From the NCBI GenBank assembly GCA_936450465.1, contig CAKZFU010000102.1, positions 114,723-178,722 of the forward strand: DNA of 64,000 nt, given 5' to 3'. Numbering within the stretch: the first letter of the stretch is position 1; the number at the start of each line of letters is the position of its first letter. Under the pieces are notes generated by a model. The model saw nothing but the letters and a program-made list of their open reading frames with translations. It did not search any database and was not told where the DNA came from. The translations under genes and the position numbers were made by a program. The stretch is from Gibbula magus. Its lineage: Eukaryota; Mollusca; Gastropoda; Trochida; Trochidae. Of this stretch, positions 23,501-38,600 are shown one piece after another.

Positions 23501-26500
23501 TTGGCCTAGACAACTTTTGATGGTCTCCTATGGAAGCTCACATGCTGCCGGTAGCATAGACGCATTCCCTTTTGGAATCGGTGACCGTCTTATCGGCAAC
23601 CCGTGCCGTTATAGTCATGCCCAAAAATGGGCCAAAAGGTGACTTTGGCCTAGACAACTTTTGATGGTCTCCTATGGAAGCTCACATGCTGTCGGTCGCA
23701 TAGACGCATTCACTTTTGGAATCGGTGACCGTCTTATCGGCAAACCGTGCCGTTATAGTCATTCCTGTAGGCCCAATTTTGGGCCAAAAGTCACTTTGGC
23801 CTAGACAACTTTTGATGGTCTCCTATGGAAGCTCACATGCTGTCGGTCGCATAGACGCATTCACTTTTGGAATCGGTGAGCGTCTTATCGGCAAACCGTG
23901 CCGTTATAGTCATTCCTGTAGGCCCAATTTTGGGCCAAAAGTCACTTTGGCCTAGACAACTTTTGATGGTCTCCTATGGAAGCTCACATGCTGCCGGTCG
24001 CATAGACGCATTCCCTTTTGGAATCGGTGACCGTCTTATCGGCAACCCGTGCCGTTATAGTCATGCCCAAAAATGGGCCAAAAGGTGACTTTGGCCTAGA
24101 CAACTTTTGATGGTCTCCTATGGAAGCTCACATGCTGTCGGTCGCATAGACGCATTCACTTTTGGAATCGGTGACCGTCTTATCGGCAAACCGTGCCGTT
24201 ATAGTCATTCCTGTAGGCCCAATTTTGGGCCAAAAGTCACTTTGGCCTAGACAACTTTTGATGGTCTCCTATGGAAGCTCACATCCTGCCGGTCGCATAG
24301 ACGCATTCCCTTTTGGAATCGGTGACCGTCTTATCGGCAACCCGTGCCGTTATAGTCATGCCCAAAAATGGGCCAAAAGGTGACTTTGGCCTAGACAACT
24401 TTTGATGGTCTCCTATGGAAGCTCACATGCTGTCGGTCGCATAGACGCATTCACTTTTGGAATCGGTGAGCGTCTTATCGGCAAACCGTGCCGTTATAGT
24501 CATTCCTGTAGGCCCAATTTTGGGCCAAAAGTCACTTTGGCCTAGACAACTTTTGATGGTCTCCTATGGAAGCTCACATGCTGCCGGTCGCATAGACGCA
24601 TTCCCTTTTGGAATCGGTGACCGTCTTATCGGCAACCCGTGCCGTTATAGTCATGCCCAAAAATGGGCCAAAAGGTGACTTTGGCCTAGACAACTTTTGA
24701 TGGTCTCCTATGGAAGCTCACATGCTGTCGGTCGCATAGACGCATTCACTTTTGGAATCGGTGACCGTCTTATCGGCAAACCGTGCCGTTATAGTCATTC
24801 CTGTAGGCCCAATTTTGGGCCAAAAGTCACTTTGGCCTAGACAACTTTTGATGGTCTCCTATGGAAGCTCACATGCTGTCGGTCGCATAGACGCATTCAC
24901 TTTTGGAATCGGTGAGCGTCTTATCGGCAAACCGTGCCGTTATAGTCATTCCTGTAGGCCCAATTTTGGGCCAAAAGTCACTTTGGCCTAGACAACTTTT
25001 GATGGTCTCCTATGGAAGCTCACATGCTGCCGGTCGCATAGACGCATTCCCTTTTGGAATCGGTGACCGTCTTATCGGCAACCCGTGCCGTTATAGTCAT
25101 GCCCAAAAATGGGCCAAAAGGTGACTTTGGCCTAGACAACTTTTGATGGTCTCCTATGGAAGCTCACATGCTGTCGGTCGCATAGACGCATTCACTTTTG
25201 GAATCGGTGAGCGTCTTATCGGCAAACCGTGCCGTTATAGTCATTCCTGTAGGCCCAATTTTGGGCCAAAAGTCACTTTGGCCTAGACAACTTTTGATGG
25301 TCTCCTATGGAAGCTCACATGCTGCCGGTCGCATAGACGCATTCCCTTTTGGAATCGGTGACCGTCTTATCGGCAACCCGTGCCGTTATAGTCATGCCCA
25401 AAAATGGGCCAAAAGGTGACTTTGGCCTAGACAACTTTTGATGGTCTCCTATGGAAGCTCACATGCTGTCGGTCGCATAGACGCATTCACTTTTGGAATC
25501 GGTGAGCGTCTTATCGGCAAACCGTGCCGTTATAGTCATTCCTGTAGGCCCAATTTTGGGCCAAAAGTCACTTTGGCCTAGACAACTTTTGATGGTCTCC
25601 TATGGAAGCTCACATGCTGCCGGTCGCATAGACGCATTCCCTTTTGGAATCGGTGACCGTCTTATCGGCAATCCGTGCCGTTATAATCATGCCCAAAAAT
25701 GGGCCAAAAGGTGACTTTGGCCTAGACAACTTTTGATGGTCTCCTATGGAAGCTCACATGCTGTCGGTCGCATAGACGCATTCACTTTTGGAATCGGTGA
25801 CCGTCTTATCGGCAAACCGTGCCGTTATAGTCATTCCTGTAGGCCCAATTTTGGGCCAAAAGTCACTTTGGCCTAGACAACTTTTGATGGTCTCCTATGG
25901 AAGCTCACATGCTGTCGGTCGCATAGACGCATTCACTTTTGGAATCGGTGAGCGTCTTATCGGCAAACCGTGCCGTTATAGTCATTCCTGTAGGCCCAAT
26001 TTTGGGCCAAAAGTCACTTTGGCCTAGACAACTTTTGATGGTCTCCTATGGAAGCTCACATGCTGCCGGTCGCATAGACGCATTCCCTTTTGGAATCGGT
26101 GACCGTCTTATCGGCAACCCGTGCCGTTATAATCATGCCCAAAAATGGGCCAAAAGGTGACTTTGGCCTAGACAACTTTTGATGGTCTCCTATGGAAGCT
26201 CACATGCTGTCGGTCGCATAGACGCATTCACTTTTGGAATCGGTGACCGTCTTATCGGCAAACCGTGCCGTTATAGTCATTCCTGTAGGCCCAATTTTGG
26301 GCCAAAAGTCACTTTGGCCCTGACAACTTTTGATGGTCTCCTATGGAAGCTCACATGCTGTCGGTCGCATAGACGCATTCACTTTTGGAATCGGTGAGCG
26401 TCTTATCGGCAAACCGTGCCGTTATAGTCATTCCTGTAGGCCCAATTTTGGGCCAAAAGTCACTTTGGCCTAGACAACTTTTGATGGTCTCCTATGGAAG

Positions 26501-29500
26501 CTCACATGCTGCCGGTCGCATAGACGCATTCCCTTTTGGAATCGGTGACCGTCTTATCGGCAACCCGTGCCGTTATAGTCATGCCCAAAAATGGGCCAAA
26601 AGGTGACTTTGGCCTAGACAACTTTTGATGGTCTCCTATGGAAGCTCACATGCTGTCGGTCGCATAGACGCATTCACTTTTGGAATCGGTGACCGTCTTA
26701 TCGGCAAACCGTGCCGTTATAGTCATTCCTGTAGGCCCAATTTTGGGCCAAAAGTCACTTTGGCCTAGACAACTTTTGATGGTCTCCTATGGAAGCTCAC
26801 ATGCTGTCGGTCGCATAGACGCATTCACTTTTGGAATCGGTGAGCGTCTTATCGGCAAACCGTGCCGTTATAGTCATTCCTGTAGGCCCAATTTTGGGCC
26901 AAAAGTCACTTTGGCCTAGACAACTTTTGATGGTCTCCTATGGAAGCTCACATGCTGCCGGTCGCATAGACGCATTCCCTTTTGGAATCGGTGACCGTCT
27001 TATCGGCAACCCGTGCCGTTATAGTCATGCCCAAAAATGGGCCAAAAGGTGACTTTGGCCTAGACAACTTTTGATGGTCTCCTATGGAAGCTCACATGCT
27101 GTCGGTCGCATAGACGCATTCACTTTTGGAATCGGTGAGCGTCTTATCGGCAAACCGTGCCGTTATAGTCATTCCTGTAGGCCCAATTTTGGGCCAAAAG
27201 TCACTTTGGCCTAGACAACTTTTGATGGTCTCCTATGGAAGCTCACATGCTGCCGGTCGCATAGACGCATTCCCTTTTGGAATCGGTGACCGTCTTATCG
27301 GCAACCCGTGCCGTTATAGTCATGCCCAAAAATGGGCCAAAAGGTGACTTTGGCCTAGACAACTTTTGATGGTCTCCTATGGAAGCTCACATGCTGTCGG
27401 TCGCATAGACGCATTCACTTTTGGAATCGGTGACCGTCTTATCGGCAAACCGTGCCGTTATAGTCATTCCTGTAGGCCCAATTTTGGGCCAAAAGTCACT
27501 TTGGCCTAGACAACTTTTGATGGTCTCCTATGGAAGCTCACATGCTGTCGGTCGCATAGACGCATTCACTTTTGGAATCGGTGAGCGTCTTATCGGCAAA
27601 CCGTGCCGTTATAGTCATTCCTGTAGGCCCAATTTTGGGCCAAAAGTCACTTTGGCCTAGACAACTTTTGATGGTCTCCTATGGAAGCTCACATGCTGCC
27701 GGTCGCATAGACGCATTTCCTTTTGGAATCGGTGACCGTCTTATCGGCAACCCGTGCCGTTATAGTCATGCCCAAAAATGGGCCAAAAGGTGACTTTGGC
27801 CTAGACAACTTTTGATGGTCTCCTATGGAAGCTCACATGCTGTCGGTCGCATAGACGCATTCACTTTTGGAATCGGTGACCGTCTTATCGGCAAACCGTG
27901 CCGTTATAGTCATTCCTGTAGGCCCAATTTTGGGCCAAAAGTCACTTTGGCCTAGACAACTTTTGATGGTCTCCTATGGAAGCTCACATGCTGCCGGTCG
28001 CATAGACGCATTCCCTTTTGGAATCGGTGACCGTCTTATCGGCAACCCGTGCCGTTATAGTCATGCCCAAAAATGGGCCAAAAGGTGACTTTGGCCTAGA
28101 CAACTTTTGATGGTCTCCTATGGAAGCTCACATGCTGTCGGTCGCATAGACGCATTCACTTTTGGAATCGGTGACCGTCTTATCGGCAAACCGTGCCGTT
28201 ATAGTCATTCCTGTAGGCCCAATTTTGGGCCAAAAGTCACTTTGGCCTAGACAACTTTTGATGGTCTCCTATGGAAGCTCACATGCTGTCGGTCGCATAG
28301 ACGCATTCACTTTTGGAATCGGTGAGCGTCTTATCGGCAAACCGTGCCGTTATAGTCATTCCTGTAGGCCCAATTTTGGGCCAAAAGTCACTTTGGCCTA
28401 GACAACTTTTGATGGTCTCCTATGGAAGCTCACATGCTGCCGGTCGCATAGACGCATTCCCTTTTGGAATCGGTGACCGTCTTATCGGCAACCCGTGCCG
28501 TTATAGTCATGCCCAAAAATGGGCCAAAAGGTGACTTTGGCCTAGACAACTTTTGATGGTCTCCTATGGAAGCTCACATGCTGTCGGTCGCATAGACGCA
28601 TTCACTTTTGGAATCGGTGACCGTCTTATCGGCAAACCGTGCCGTTATAGTCATTCCTGTAGGCCCAATTTTGGGCCAAAAGTCACTTTGGCCTAGACAA
28701 CTTTTGATGGTCTCCTATGGAAGCTCACATGCTGCCGGTCGCATAGACGCATTCCCTTTTGGAATCGGTGACCGTCTTATCGGCAACCCGTGCCGTTATA
28801 GTCATGCCCAAAAATGGGCCAAAAGGTGACTTTGGCCTAGACAACTTTTGATGGTCTCCTATGGAAGCTCACATGCTGTCGGTCGCATAGACGCATTCAC
28901 TTTTGGAATCGGTGACCGTCTTATCGGCAAACCGTGCCGTTATAGTCATTCCTGTAGGCCCAATTTTGGGCCAAAAGTCACTTTGGCCTAGACAACTTTT
29001 GATGGTCTCCTATGGAAGCTCACATGCTGTCGGTCGCATAGACGCATTCACTTTTGGAATCGGTGAGCGTCTTATCGGCAAACCGTGCCGTTATAGTCAT
29101 TCCTGTAGGCCCAATTTTGGGCCAAAAGTCACTTTGGCCTAGACAACTTTTGATGGTCTCCTATGGAAGCTCACATGCTGCCGGTCGCATAGACGCATTC
29201 CCTTTTGGAATCGGTGACCGTCTTATCGGCAACCCGTGCCGTTATAGTCATGCCCAAAAATGGGCCAAAAGGTGACTTTGGCCTAGACAACTTTTGATGG
29301 TCTCCTATGGAAGCTCACATGCTGTCGGTCGCATAGACGCATTCACTTTTGGAATCGGTGAGCGTCTTATCGGCAAACCGTGCCGTTATAGTCATTCCTG
29401 TAGGCCCAATTTTGGGCCAAAAGTCACTTTGGCCTAGACAACTTTTGATGGTCTCCTATGGAAGCTCACATGCTGCCGGTCTCATAGACGCATTCCCTTT

Positions 29501-30478
29501 TGGAATCGGTGACCGTCTTATCGGCAACCCGTGCCGTTATAGTCATGCCCAAAAATGGGCCAAAAGGTGACTTTGGCCTAGACAACTTTTGATGGTCTCC
29601 TATGGAAGCTCACATGCTGTCGGTCGCATAGACGCATTCACTTTTGGAATCGGTGACCGTCTTATCGGCAAACCGTGCCGTTATAGTCATTCCTGTAGGC
29701 CCAATTTTGGGCCAAAAGTCACTTTGGCCTAGACAACTTTTGATGGTCTCCTATGGAAGCTCACATGCTGTCGGTCGCATAGACGCATTCACTTTTGGAA
29801 TCGGTGAGCGTCTTATCGGCAAACCGTGCCGTTATAGTCATTCCTGTAGGCCCAATTTTGGGCCAAAAGTCACTTTGGCCTAGACAACTTTTGATGGTCT
29901 CCTATGGAAGCTCACATGCTGCCGGTCGCATAGACGCATTCCCTTTTGGAATCGGTGACCGTCTTATCGGCAACCCGTGCCGTTATAGTCATGCCCAAAA
30001 ATGGGCCAAAAGGTGACTTTGGCCTAGACAACTTTTGATGGTCTCCTATGGAAGCTCACATGCTGTCGGTCGCATAGACGCATTCACTTTTGGAATCGGT
30101 GACCGTCTTATCGGCAAACCGTGCCGTTATAGTCATTCCTGTAGGCCCAATTTTGGGCCAAAAGTCACTTTGGCCTAGACAACTTTTGATGGTCTCCTAT
30201 GGAAGCTCACATGCTGGCGGTCGCATAGACGCATTCACTTTTGGAATCGGTGAGCGTCTTATCGGCAAACCGTGCCGTTATAGTCATTCCTGTAGGCCCA
30301 ATTTTGGGCCAAAAGTCACTTTGGCCTAGACAACTTTTGATGGTCTCCTATGGAAGCTCACATGCTGCCGGTCGCATAGACGCATTCCCTTTTGGAATCG
30401 GTGACCGTCTTATCGGCAACCCGTGCCGTTATAGTCATGCCCAAAAATGGGCCAAAAGGTGACTTTGGCCTAGACAAC
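20544..30478 (+). repeat. Array segment 5: unit order
   Basis: Units: d1 20544; tri 20839, 21285, 21731, 22177 (four consecutive trimers); d1 22623; tri 22918 (A34 in its A2, base 23102); d1 23364 (marker A at 23553); tri 23659; d1 24105; d2 24400; tri 24695; d2 25141; d2 25436 (A at 25686); tri 25731 (A at 26132); tri 26177 (adjacent double change at 26320-26321); tri 26623; d2 27069; tri 27364 (T at 27718); d1 27810; tri 28105; d1 28551; tri 28846; d2 29292; tri 29587; tri 30033 (G34 in its A2, base 30217). Only satellite is present. Confidence 0.92.
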
Positions 30479-30924
30479 TTTTGATGGTCTCCTATGGAAG
30501 CTCACATGCTGTCGGTCGCATAGACGCATTCACTTTTGGAATCGGTGACCGTCTTATCGGCAAACCGTGCCGTTATAGTCATTCCTGTAGGCCCAATTTT
30601 GGGCCAAAAGTCACTTTGGCCTAGACAACTTTTGATGGTCTCCTATGGAAGCTCACATGCTGCCGGTCGCATAGACGCATTCCCTTTTGGAATCGGTGAC
30701 CGTCTTATCGGCAACCCGTGCCGTTATAGTCATGCCCAAAAATGGGCCAAAAGGTGACTTTGGCCTAGACAACTTTTGATGGTCTCCTATGGAAGCTCAC
30801 ATGCTGTCGGTCGCATAGACGCATTCACTTTTGGAATCGGTGACCGTCTTATCGGCAAACCGTGCCGTTATAGTCATTCCTGTAGGCCCAATTTTGGGCC
30901 AAAAGTCACTTTGGCCTAGACAAC

Positions 30925-31068
30925 TTTTGATGGTCTCCTATGGAAGCTCACATGCTGTCGGTCGCATAGACGCATTCACTTTTGGAATCGGTGAGCGTCT
31001 TATCGGCAAACCGTGCCGTTATAGTCATGCCCAAAAATGGGCCAAAAGGTGACTTTGGCCTAGACAAC
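30925..31068 (+). repeat. Recombinant A2/B hybrid monomer (144 bp)
   Basis: The 5' part carries all A2 diagnostics (T34, A54, G71, A86). The 3' part is the short B block. The switch lies between site 86 (base 31010) and the start of the B-specific block (about base 31029), a stretch identical in A and B. It follows an A1 (30774-30924) and makes a 295-bp unit. The simplest reading is that an A1-A2-B trimer lost 151 bp by exchange between its A2 and B. It is the only such hybrid I found among 431 monomers. Confidence 0.93.
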
Positions 31069-34000
31069 TTTTGATGGTCTCCTATGGAAGCTCACATGCT
31101 GTCGGTCGCATAGACGCATTCACTTTTGGAATCGGTGACCGTCTTATCGGCAAACCGTGCCGTTATAGTCATTCCTGTAGGCCCAATTTTGGGCCAAAAG
31201 TCACTTTGGCCTAGACAACTTTTGATGGTCTCCTATGGAAGCTCACATGCTGTCGGTCGCATAGACGCATTCACTTTTGGAATCGGTGAGCGTCTTATCG
31301 GCAAACCGTGCCGTTATAGTCATTCCTGTAGGCCCAATTTTGGGCCAAAAGTCACTTTGGCCTAGACAACTTTTGATGGTCTCCTATGGAAGCTCACATG
31401 CTGCCGGTCGCATAGACGCATTCCCTTTTGGAATCGGTGACCGTCTTATCGGCAACCCGTGCCGTTATAGTCATGCCCAAAAATGGGCCAAAAGGTGACT
31501 TTGGCCTAGACAACTTTTGATGGTCTCCTATGGAAGCTCACATGCTGTCGGTCGCATAGACGCATTCACTTTTGGAATCGGTGACCGTCTTATCGGCAAA
31601 CCGTGCCGTTATAGTCATTCCTGTAGGCCCAATTTTGGGCCAAAAGTCACTTTGGCCTAGACAACTTTTGATGGTCTCCTATGGAAGCTCACATGCTGCC
31701 GGTCGCATAGACGCATTCCCTTTTGGAATCGGTGACCGTCTTATCGGCAACCCGTGCCGTTATAGTCATGCCCAAAAATGGGCCAAAAGGTGACTTTGGC
31801 CTAGACAACTTTTGATGGTCTCCTATGGAAGCTCACATGCTGTCGGTCGCATAGACGCATTCACTTTTGGAATCGGTGACCGTCTTATCGGCAAACCGTG
31901 CCGTTATAGTCATTCCTGTAGGCCCAATTTTGGGCCAAAAGTCACTTTGGCCTAGACAACTTTTGATGGTCTCCTATGGAAGCTCACATGCTGTCGGTCG
32001 CATAGACGCATTCACTTTTGGAATCGGTGAGCGTCTTATCGGCAAACCGTGCCGTTATAGTCATTCCTGTAGGCCCAATTTTGGGCCAAAAGTCACTTTG
32101 GCCTAGACAACTTTTGATGGTCTCCTATGGAAGCTCACATGCTGCCGGTCGCATAGACGCATTCCCTTTTGGAATCGGTGACCGTCTTATCGGCAACCCG
32201 TGCCGTTATAGTCATGCCCAAAAATGGGCCAAAAGGTGACTTTGGCCTAGACAACTTTTGATGGTCTCCTATGGAAGCTCACATGCTGTCGGTCGCATAG
32301 ACGCATTCACTTTTGGAATCGGTGACCGTCTTATCGGCAAACCGTGCCGTTATAGTCATTCCTGTAGGCCCAATTTTGGGCCAAAAGTCACTTTGGCCTA
32401 GACAACTTTTGATGGTCTCCTATGGAAGCTCACATGCTGCCGGTCGCATAGACGCATTCCCTTTTGGAATCGGTGACCGTCTTATCGGCAACCCGTGCCG
32501 TTATAGTCATGCCCAAAAATGGGCCAAAAGGTGACTTTGGCCTAGACAACTTTTGATGGTCTCCTATGGAAGCTCACATGCTGTCGGTCGCATAGACGCA
32601 TTCACTTTTGGAATCGGTGACCGTCTTATCGGCAAACCGTGCCGTTATAGTCATTCCTGTAGGCCCAATTTTGGGCCAAAAGTCACTTTGGCCTAGACAA
32701 CTTTTGATGGTCTCCTATGGAAGCTCACATGCTGCCGGTCGCATAGACGCATTCCCTTTTGGAATCGGTGACCGTCTTATCGGCAACCTGTGCCGTTATA
32801 GTCATGCCCAAAAATGGGCCAAAAGGTGACTTTGGCCTAGACAACTTTTGATGGTCTCCTATGGAAGCTCACATGCTGTCGGTCGCATAGACGCATTCAC
32901 TTTTGGAATCGGTGACCGTCTTATCGGCAAACCGTGCCGTTATAGTCATTCCTGTAGGCCCAATTTTGGGCCAAAAGTCACTTTGGCCTAGACAACTTTT
33001 GATGGTCTCCTATGGAAGCTCACATGCTGTCGGTCGCATAGACGCATTCACTTTTGGAATCGGTGAGCGTCTTATCGGCAAACCGTGCCGTTATAGTCAT
33101 TCCTGTAGGCCCAATTTTGGGCCAAAAGTCACTTTGGCCTAGACAACTTTTGATGGTCTCCTATGGAAGCTCACATGCTGCCGGTCGCATAGACGCATTC
33201 CCTTTTGGAATCGGTGACCGTCTTATCGGCAACCCGTGCCGTTATAATCATGCCCAAAAATGGGCCAAAAGGTGACTTTGGCCTAGACAACTTTTGATGG
33301 TCTCCTATGGAAGCTCACATGCTGTCGGTCGCATAGATGCATTCACTTTTGGAATCGGTGACCGTCTTATCGGCAAACCGTGCCGTTATAGTCATTCCTG
33401 TAGGCCCAATTTTGGGCCAAAAGTCACTTTGGCCTAGACAACTTTTGATGGTCTCCTATGGAAGCTCACATGCTGCCGGTCGCATAGACGCATTCCCTTT
33501 TGGAATCGGTGACCGTCTTATCGGCAACCCGTGCCGTTATAGTCATGCCCAAAAATGGGCCAAAAGGTGACTTTGGCCTAGACAACTTTTGATGGTCTCC
33601 TATGGAAGCTCACATGCTGTCGGTCGCATAGACGCATTCACTTTTGGAATCGGTGACCGTCTTATCGGCAAACCGTGCCGTTATAGTCATTCCTGTAGGC
33701 CCAATTTTGGGCCAAAAGTCACTTTGGCCTAGACAACTTTTGATGGTCTCCTATGGAAGCTCACATGCTGTCGGTCGCATAGACGCATTCACTTTTGGAA
33801 TCGGTGAGCGTCTTATCGGCAAACCGTGCCGTTATAGTCATTCCTGTAGGCCCAATTTTGGGCCAAAAGTCACTTTGGCCTAGACAACTTTTGATGGTCT
33901 CCTATGGAAGCTCACATGCTGCCGGTCGCATAGACGCATTCCCTTTTGGAATCGGTGACCGTCTTATCGGCAACCCGTGCCGTTATAATCATGCCCAAAA

Positions 34001-35665
34001 ATGGGCCAAAAGGTGACTTTGGCCTAGACAACTTTTGATGGTCTCCTATGGAAGCTCACATGCTGTCGGTCGCATAGACGCATTCACTTTTGGAATCGGT
34101 GACCGTCTTATCGGCAAACCGTGCCGTTATAGTCATTCCTGTAGGCCCAATTTTGGGCCAAAAGTCACTTTGGCCTAGACAACTTTTGATGGTCTCCTAT
34201 GGAAGCTCACATGCTGCCGGTCGCATAGACGCATTCCCTTTTGGAATCGGTGACCGTCTTATCGGCAACCCGTGCCGTTATAGTCATGCCCAAAAATGGG
34301 CCAAAAGGTGACTTTGGCCTAGACAACTTTTGATGGTCTCCTATGGAAGCTCACATGCTGTCGGTCGCATAGACGCATTCACTTTTGGAATCGGTGACCG
34401 TCTTATCGGCAAACCGTGCCGTTATAGTCATTCCTGTAGGCCCAATTTTGCGCCAAAAGTCACTTTGGCCTAGACAACTTTTGATGGTCTCCTATGGAAG
34501 CTCACATGCTGTCGGTCGCATAGACGCATTCACTTTTGGAATCGGTGACCGTCTTATCGGCAAACCGTGCCGTTATAGTCATTCCTGTAGGCCCAATTTT
34601 GGGCCAAAAGTCACTTTGGCCTAGACAACTTTTGATGGTCTCCTATGGAAGCTCACATGCTGCCGGTCGCATAGACGCATTCCCTTTTGGAATCGGTGAC
34701 CGTCTTATCGGCAACCCGTGCCGTTATAGTCATGCCCAAAAATGGGCCAAAAGGTGACTTTGGCCTAGACAACTTTTGATGGTCTCCTATGGAAGCTCAC
34801 ATGCTGTCGGTCGCATAGACGCATTCACTTTTGGAATCGGTGACCGTCTTATCGGCAAACCGTGCCGTTATAGTCATTCCTGTAGGCCCAATTTTGGGCC
34901 AAAAGTCACTTTGGCCTAGACAACTTTTGATGGTCTCCTATGGAAGCTCACATGCTGTCGGTCGCATAGACGCATTCACTTTTGGAATCGGTGAGCGTCT
35001 TATCGGCAAACCGTGCCGTTATAGTCATTCCTGTAGGCCCAATTTTGGGCCAAAAGTCACTTTGGCCTAGACAACTTTTGATGGTCTCCTATGGAAGCTC
35101 ACATGCTGCCGGTCGCATAGACGCATTTCCTTTTGGAATCGGTGACCGTCTTATCGGCAACCCGTGCCGTTATAGTCATGCCCAAAAATGGGCCAAAAGG
35201 TGACTTTGGCCTAGACAACTTTTGATGGTCTCCTATGGAAGCTCACATGCTGTCGGTCGCATAGACGCATTCACTTTTGGAATCGGTGAGCGTCTTATCG
35301 GCAAACCGTGCCGTTATAGTCATTCCTGTAGGCCCAATTTTGGGCCAAAAGTCACTTTGGCCTAGACAACTTTTGATGGTCTCCTATGGAAGCTCACATG
35401 CTGCCGGTCGCATAGACGCATTCCCTTTTGGAATCGGTGACCGTCTTATCGGCAACCCGTGCCGTTATAGTCATGCCCAAAAATGGGCCAAAAGGTGACT
35501 TTGGCCTAGACAACTTTTGATGGTCTCCTATGGAAGCTCACATGCTGTCGGTCGCATAGACGCATTCACTTTTGGAATCGGTGACCGTCTTATCGGCAAA
35601 CCGTGCCGTTATAGTCATTCCTGTAGGCCCAATTTTGGGCCAAAAGTCACTTTGGCCTAGACAAC

Positions 35666-38600
35666 TTTTGATGGTCTCCTATGGAAGCTCACATGCTGTC
35701 GGTCGCATAGACGCATTCACTTTTGGAATCGGTGAGCGTCTTATCGGCAAACCGTGCCGTTATAGTCATTCCTGTAGGCCCAATTTTGGGCCAAAAGTCA
35801 CTTTGGCCTAGACAACTTTTGATGGTCTCCTATGGAAGCTCACATGCTGCCGGTCGCATAGACGCATTCCCTTTTGGAATCGGTGACCGTCTTATCGGCA
35901 ACCCGTGCCGTTATAGTCATGCCCAAAAATGGGCCAAAAGGTGACTTTGGCCTAGACAACTTTTGATGGTCTCCTATGGAAGCTCACATGCTGTCGGTCG
36001 CATAGACGCATTCACTTTTGGAATCGGTGACCGTCTTATCGGCAAACCGTGCCGTTATAGTCATTCCTGTAGGCCCAATTTTGGGCCAAAAGTCACTTTG
36101 GCCTAGACAACTTTTGATGGTCTCCTATGGAAGCTCACATGCTGCCGGTCGCATAGACGCATTCCCTTTTGGAATCGGTGACCGTCTTATCGGCAACCCG
36201 TGCCGTTATAGTCATGCCCAAAAATGGGCCAAAAGGTGACTTTGGCCTAGACAACTTTTGATGGTCTCCTATGGAAGCTCACATGCTGTCGGTCGCATAG
36301 ACGCATTCACTTTTGGAATCGGTGACCGTCTTATCGGCAAACCGTGCCGTTATAGTCATTCCTGTAGGCCCAATTTTGGGCCAAAAGTCACTTTGGCCTA
36401 GACAACTTTTGATGGTCTCCTATGGAAGCTCACATGCTGTCGGTCGCATAGACGCATTCACTTTTGGAATCGGTGAGCGTCTTATCGGCAAACCGTGCCG
36501 TTATAGTCATTCCTGTAGGCCCAATTTTGGGCCAAAAGTCACTTTGGCCTAGACAACTTTTGATGGTCTCCTATGGAAGCTCACATGCTGCCGGTCGCAT
36601 AGACGCATTCCCTTTTGGAATCGGTGACCGTCTTATCGGCAACCCGTGCCGTTATAGTCATGCCCAAAAATGGGCCAAAAGGTGACTTTGGCCTAGACAA
36701 CTTTTGATGGTCTCCTATGGAAGCTCACATGCTGTCGGTCGCATAGACGCATTCACTTTTGGAATCGGTGACCGTCTTATCGGCAAACCGTGCCGTTATA
36801 GTCATTCCTGTAGGCCCAATTTTGGGCCAAAAGTCACTTTGGCCTAGACAACTTTTGATGGTCTCCTATGGAAGCTCACATGCTGCCGGTCGCATAGACG
36901 CATTCCCTTTTGGAATCGGTGAGCGTCTTATCGGCAACCCGTGCCGTTATAGTCATGCCCAAAAATGGGCCAAAAGGTGACTTTGGCCTAGACAACTTTT
37001 GATGGTCTCCTATGGAAGCTCACATGCTGTCGGTCGCATAGACGCATTCACTTTTGGAATCGGTGACCGTCTTATCGGCAAACCGTGCCGTTATAGTCAT
37101 TCCTGTAGGCCCAATTTTGGGCCAAAAGTCACTTTGGCCTAGACAACTTTTGATGGTCTCCTATGGAAGCTCACATGCTGTCGGTCGCATAGACGCATTC
37201 ACTTTTGGAATCGGTGAGCGTCTTATCGGCAAACCGTGCCGTTATAGTCATTCCTGTAGGCCCAATTTTGGGCCAAAAGTCACTTTGGCCTAGACAACTT
37301 TTGATGGTCTCCTATGGAAGCTCACATGCTGCCGGTCGCATAGACGCATTCCCTTTTGGAATCGGTGACCGTCTTATCGGCAACCCGTGCCGTTATAGTC
37401 ATGCCCAAAAATGGGCCAAAAGGTGACTTTGGCCTAGACAACTTTTGATGGTCTCCTATGGAAGCTCACATGCTGTCGGTCGCATAGACGCATTCACTTT
37501 TGGAATCGGTGACCGTCTTATCGGCAAACCGTGCCGTTATAGTCATTCCTGTAGGCCCAATTTTGGGCCAAAAGTCACTTTGGCCTAGACAACTTTTGAT
37601 GGTCTCCTATGGAAGCTCACATGCTGACGGTCGCATAGACGCATTCACTTTTGGAATCGGTGAGCGTCTTATCGGCAAACCGTGCCGTTATAGTCATTCC
37701 TGTAGGCCCAATTTTGGGCCAAAAGTCACTTTGGCCTAGACAACTTTTGATGGTCTCCTATGGAAGCTCACATGCTGCCGGTCGCATAGACGCATTCCCT
37801 TTTGGAATCGGTGACCGTCTTATCGGCAACCCGTGCCGTTATAGTCATGCCCAAAAATGGGCCAAAAGGTGACTTTGGCCTAGACAACTTTTGATGGTCT
37901 CCTATGGAAGCTCACATGCTGTCGGTCGCATAGACGCATTCACTTTTGGAATCGGTGACCGTCTTATCGGCAAACCGTGCCGTTATAGTCATTCCTGTAG
38001 GCCCAATTTTGGGCCAAAAGTCACTTTGGCCTAGACAACTTTTGATGGTCTCCTATGGAAGCTCACATGCTGTCGGTCGCATAGACGCATTCACTTTTGG
38101 AATCGGTGAGCGTCTTATCGGCAAACCGTGCCGTTATAGTCATTCCTGTAGGCCCAATTTTGGGCCAAAAGTCACTTTGGCCTAGACAACTTTTGATGGT
38201 CTCCTATGGAAGCTCACATGCTGCCGGTAGCATAGACGCATTCCCTTTTGGAATCGGTGACCGTCTTATCGGCAACCCGTGCCGTTATAGTCATGCCCAA
38301 AAATGGGCCAAAAGGTGACTTTGGCCTAGACAACTTTTGATGGTCTCCTATGGAAGCTCACATGCTGTCGGTCGCATAGACGCATTCACTTTTGGAATCG
38401 GTGAGCGTCTTATCGGCAAACCGTGCCGTTATAGTCATTCCTGTAGGCCCAATTTTGGGCCAAAAGTCACTTTGGCCTAGACAACTTTTGATGGTCTCCT
38501 ATGGAAGCTCACATGCTGCCGGTCGCATAGACGCATTCCCTTTTGGAATCGGTGACCGTCTTATCGGCAACCCGTGCCGTTATAGTCATGCCCAAAAATG

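Noticed and set aside
33337..33570. ATG-started open frame of 77 codons, also at 46833-47066
   Set aside because: The ATG is created by a C to T change at 33338 (46834 in the duplicated copy) within an ordinary A1 monomer. The downstream frame is the same satellite frame as elsewhere.
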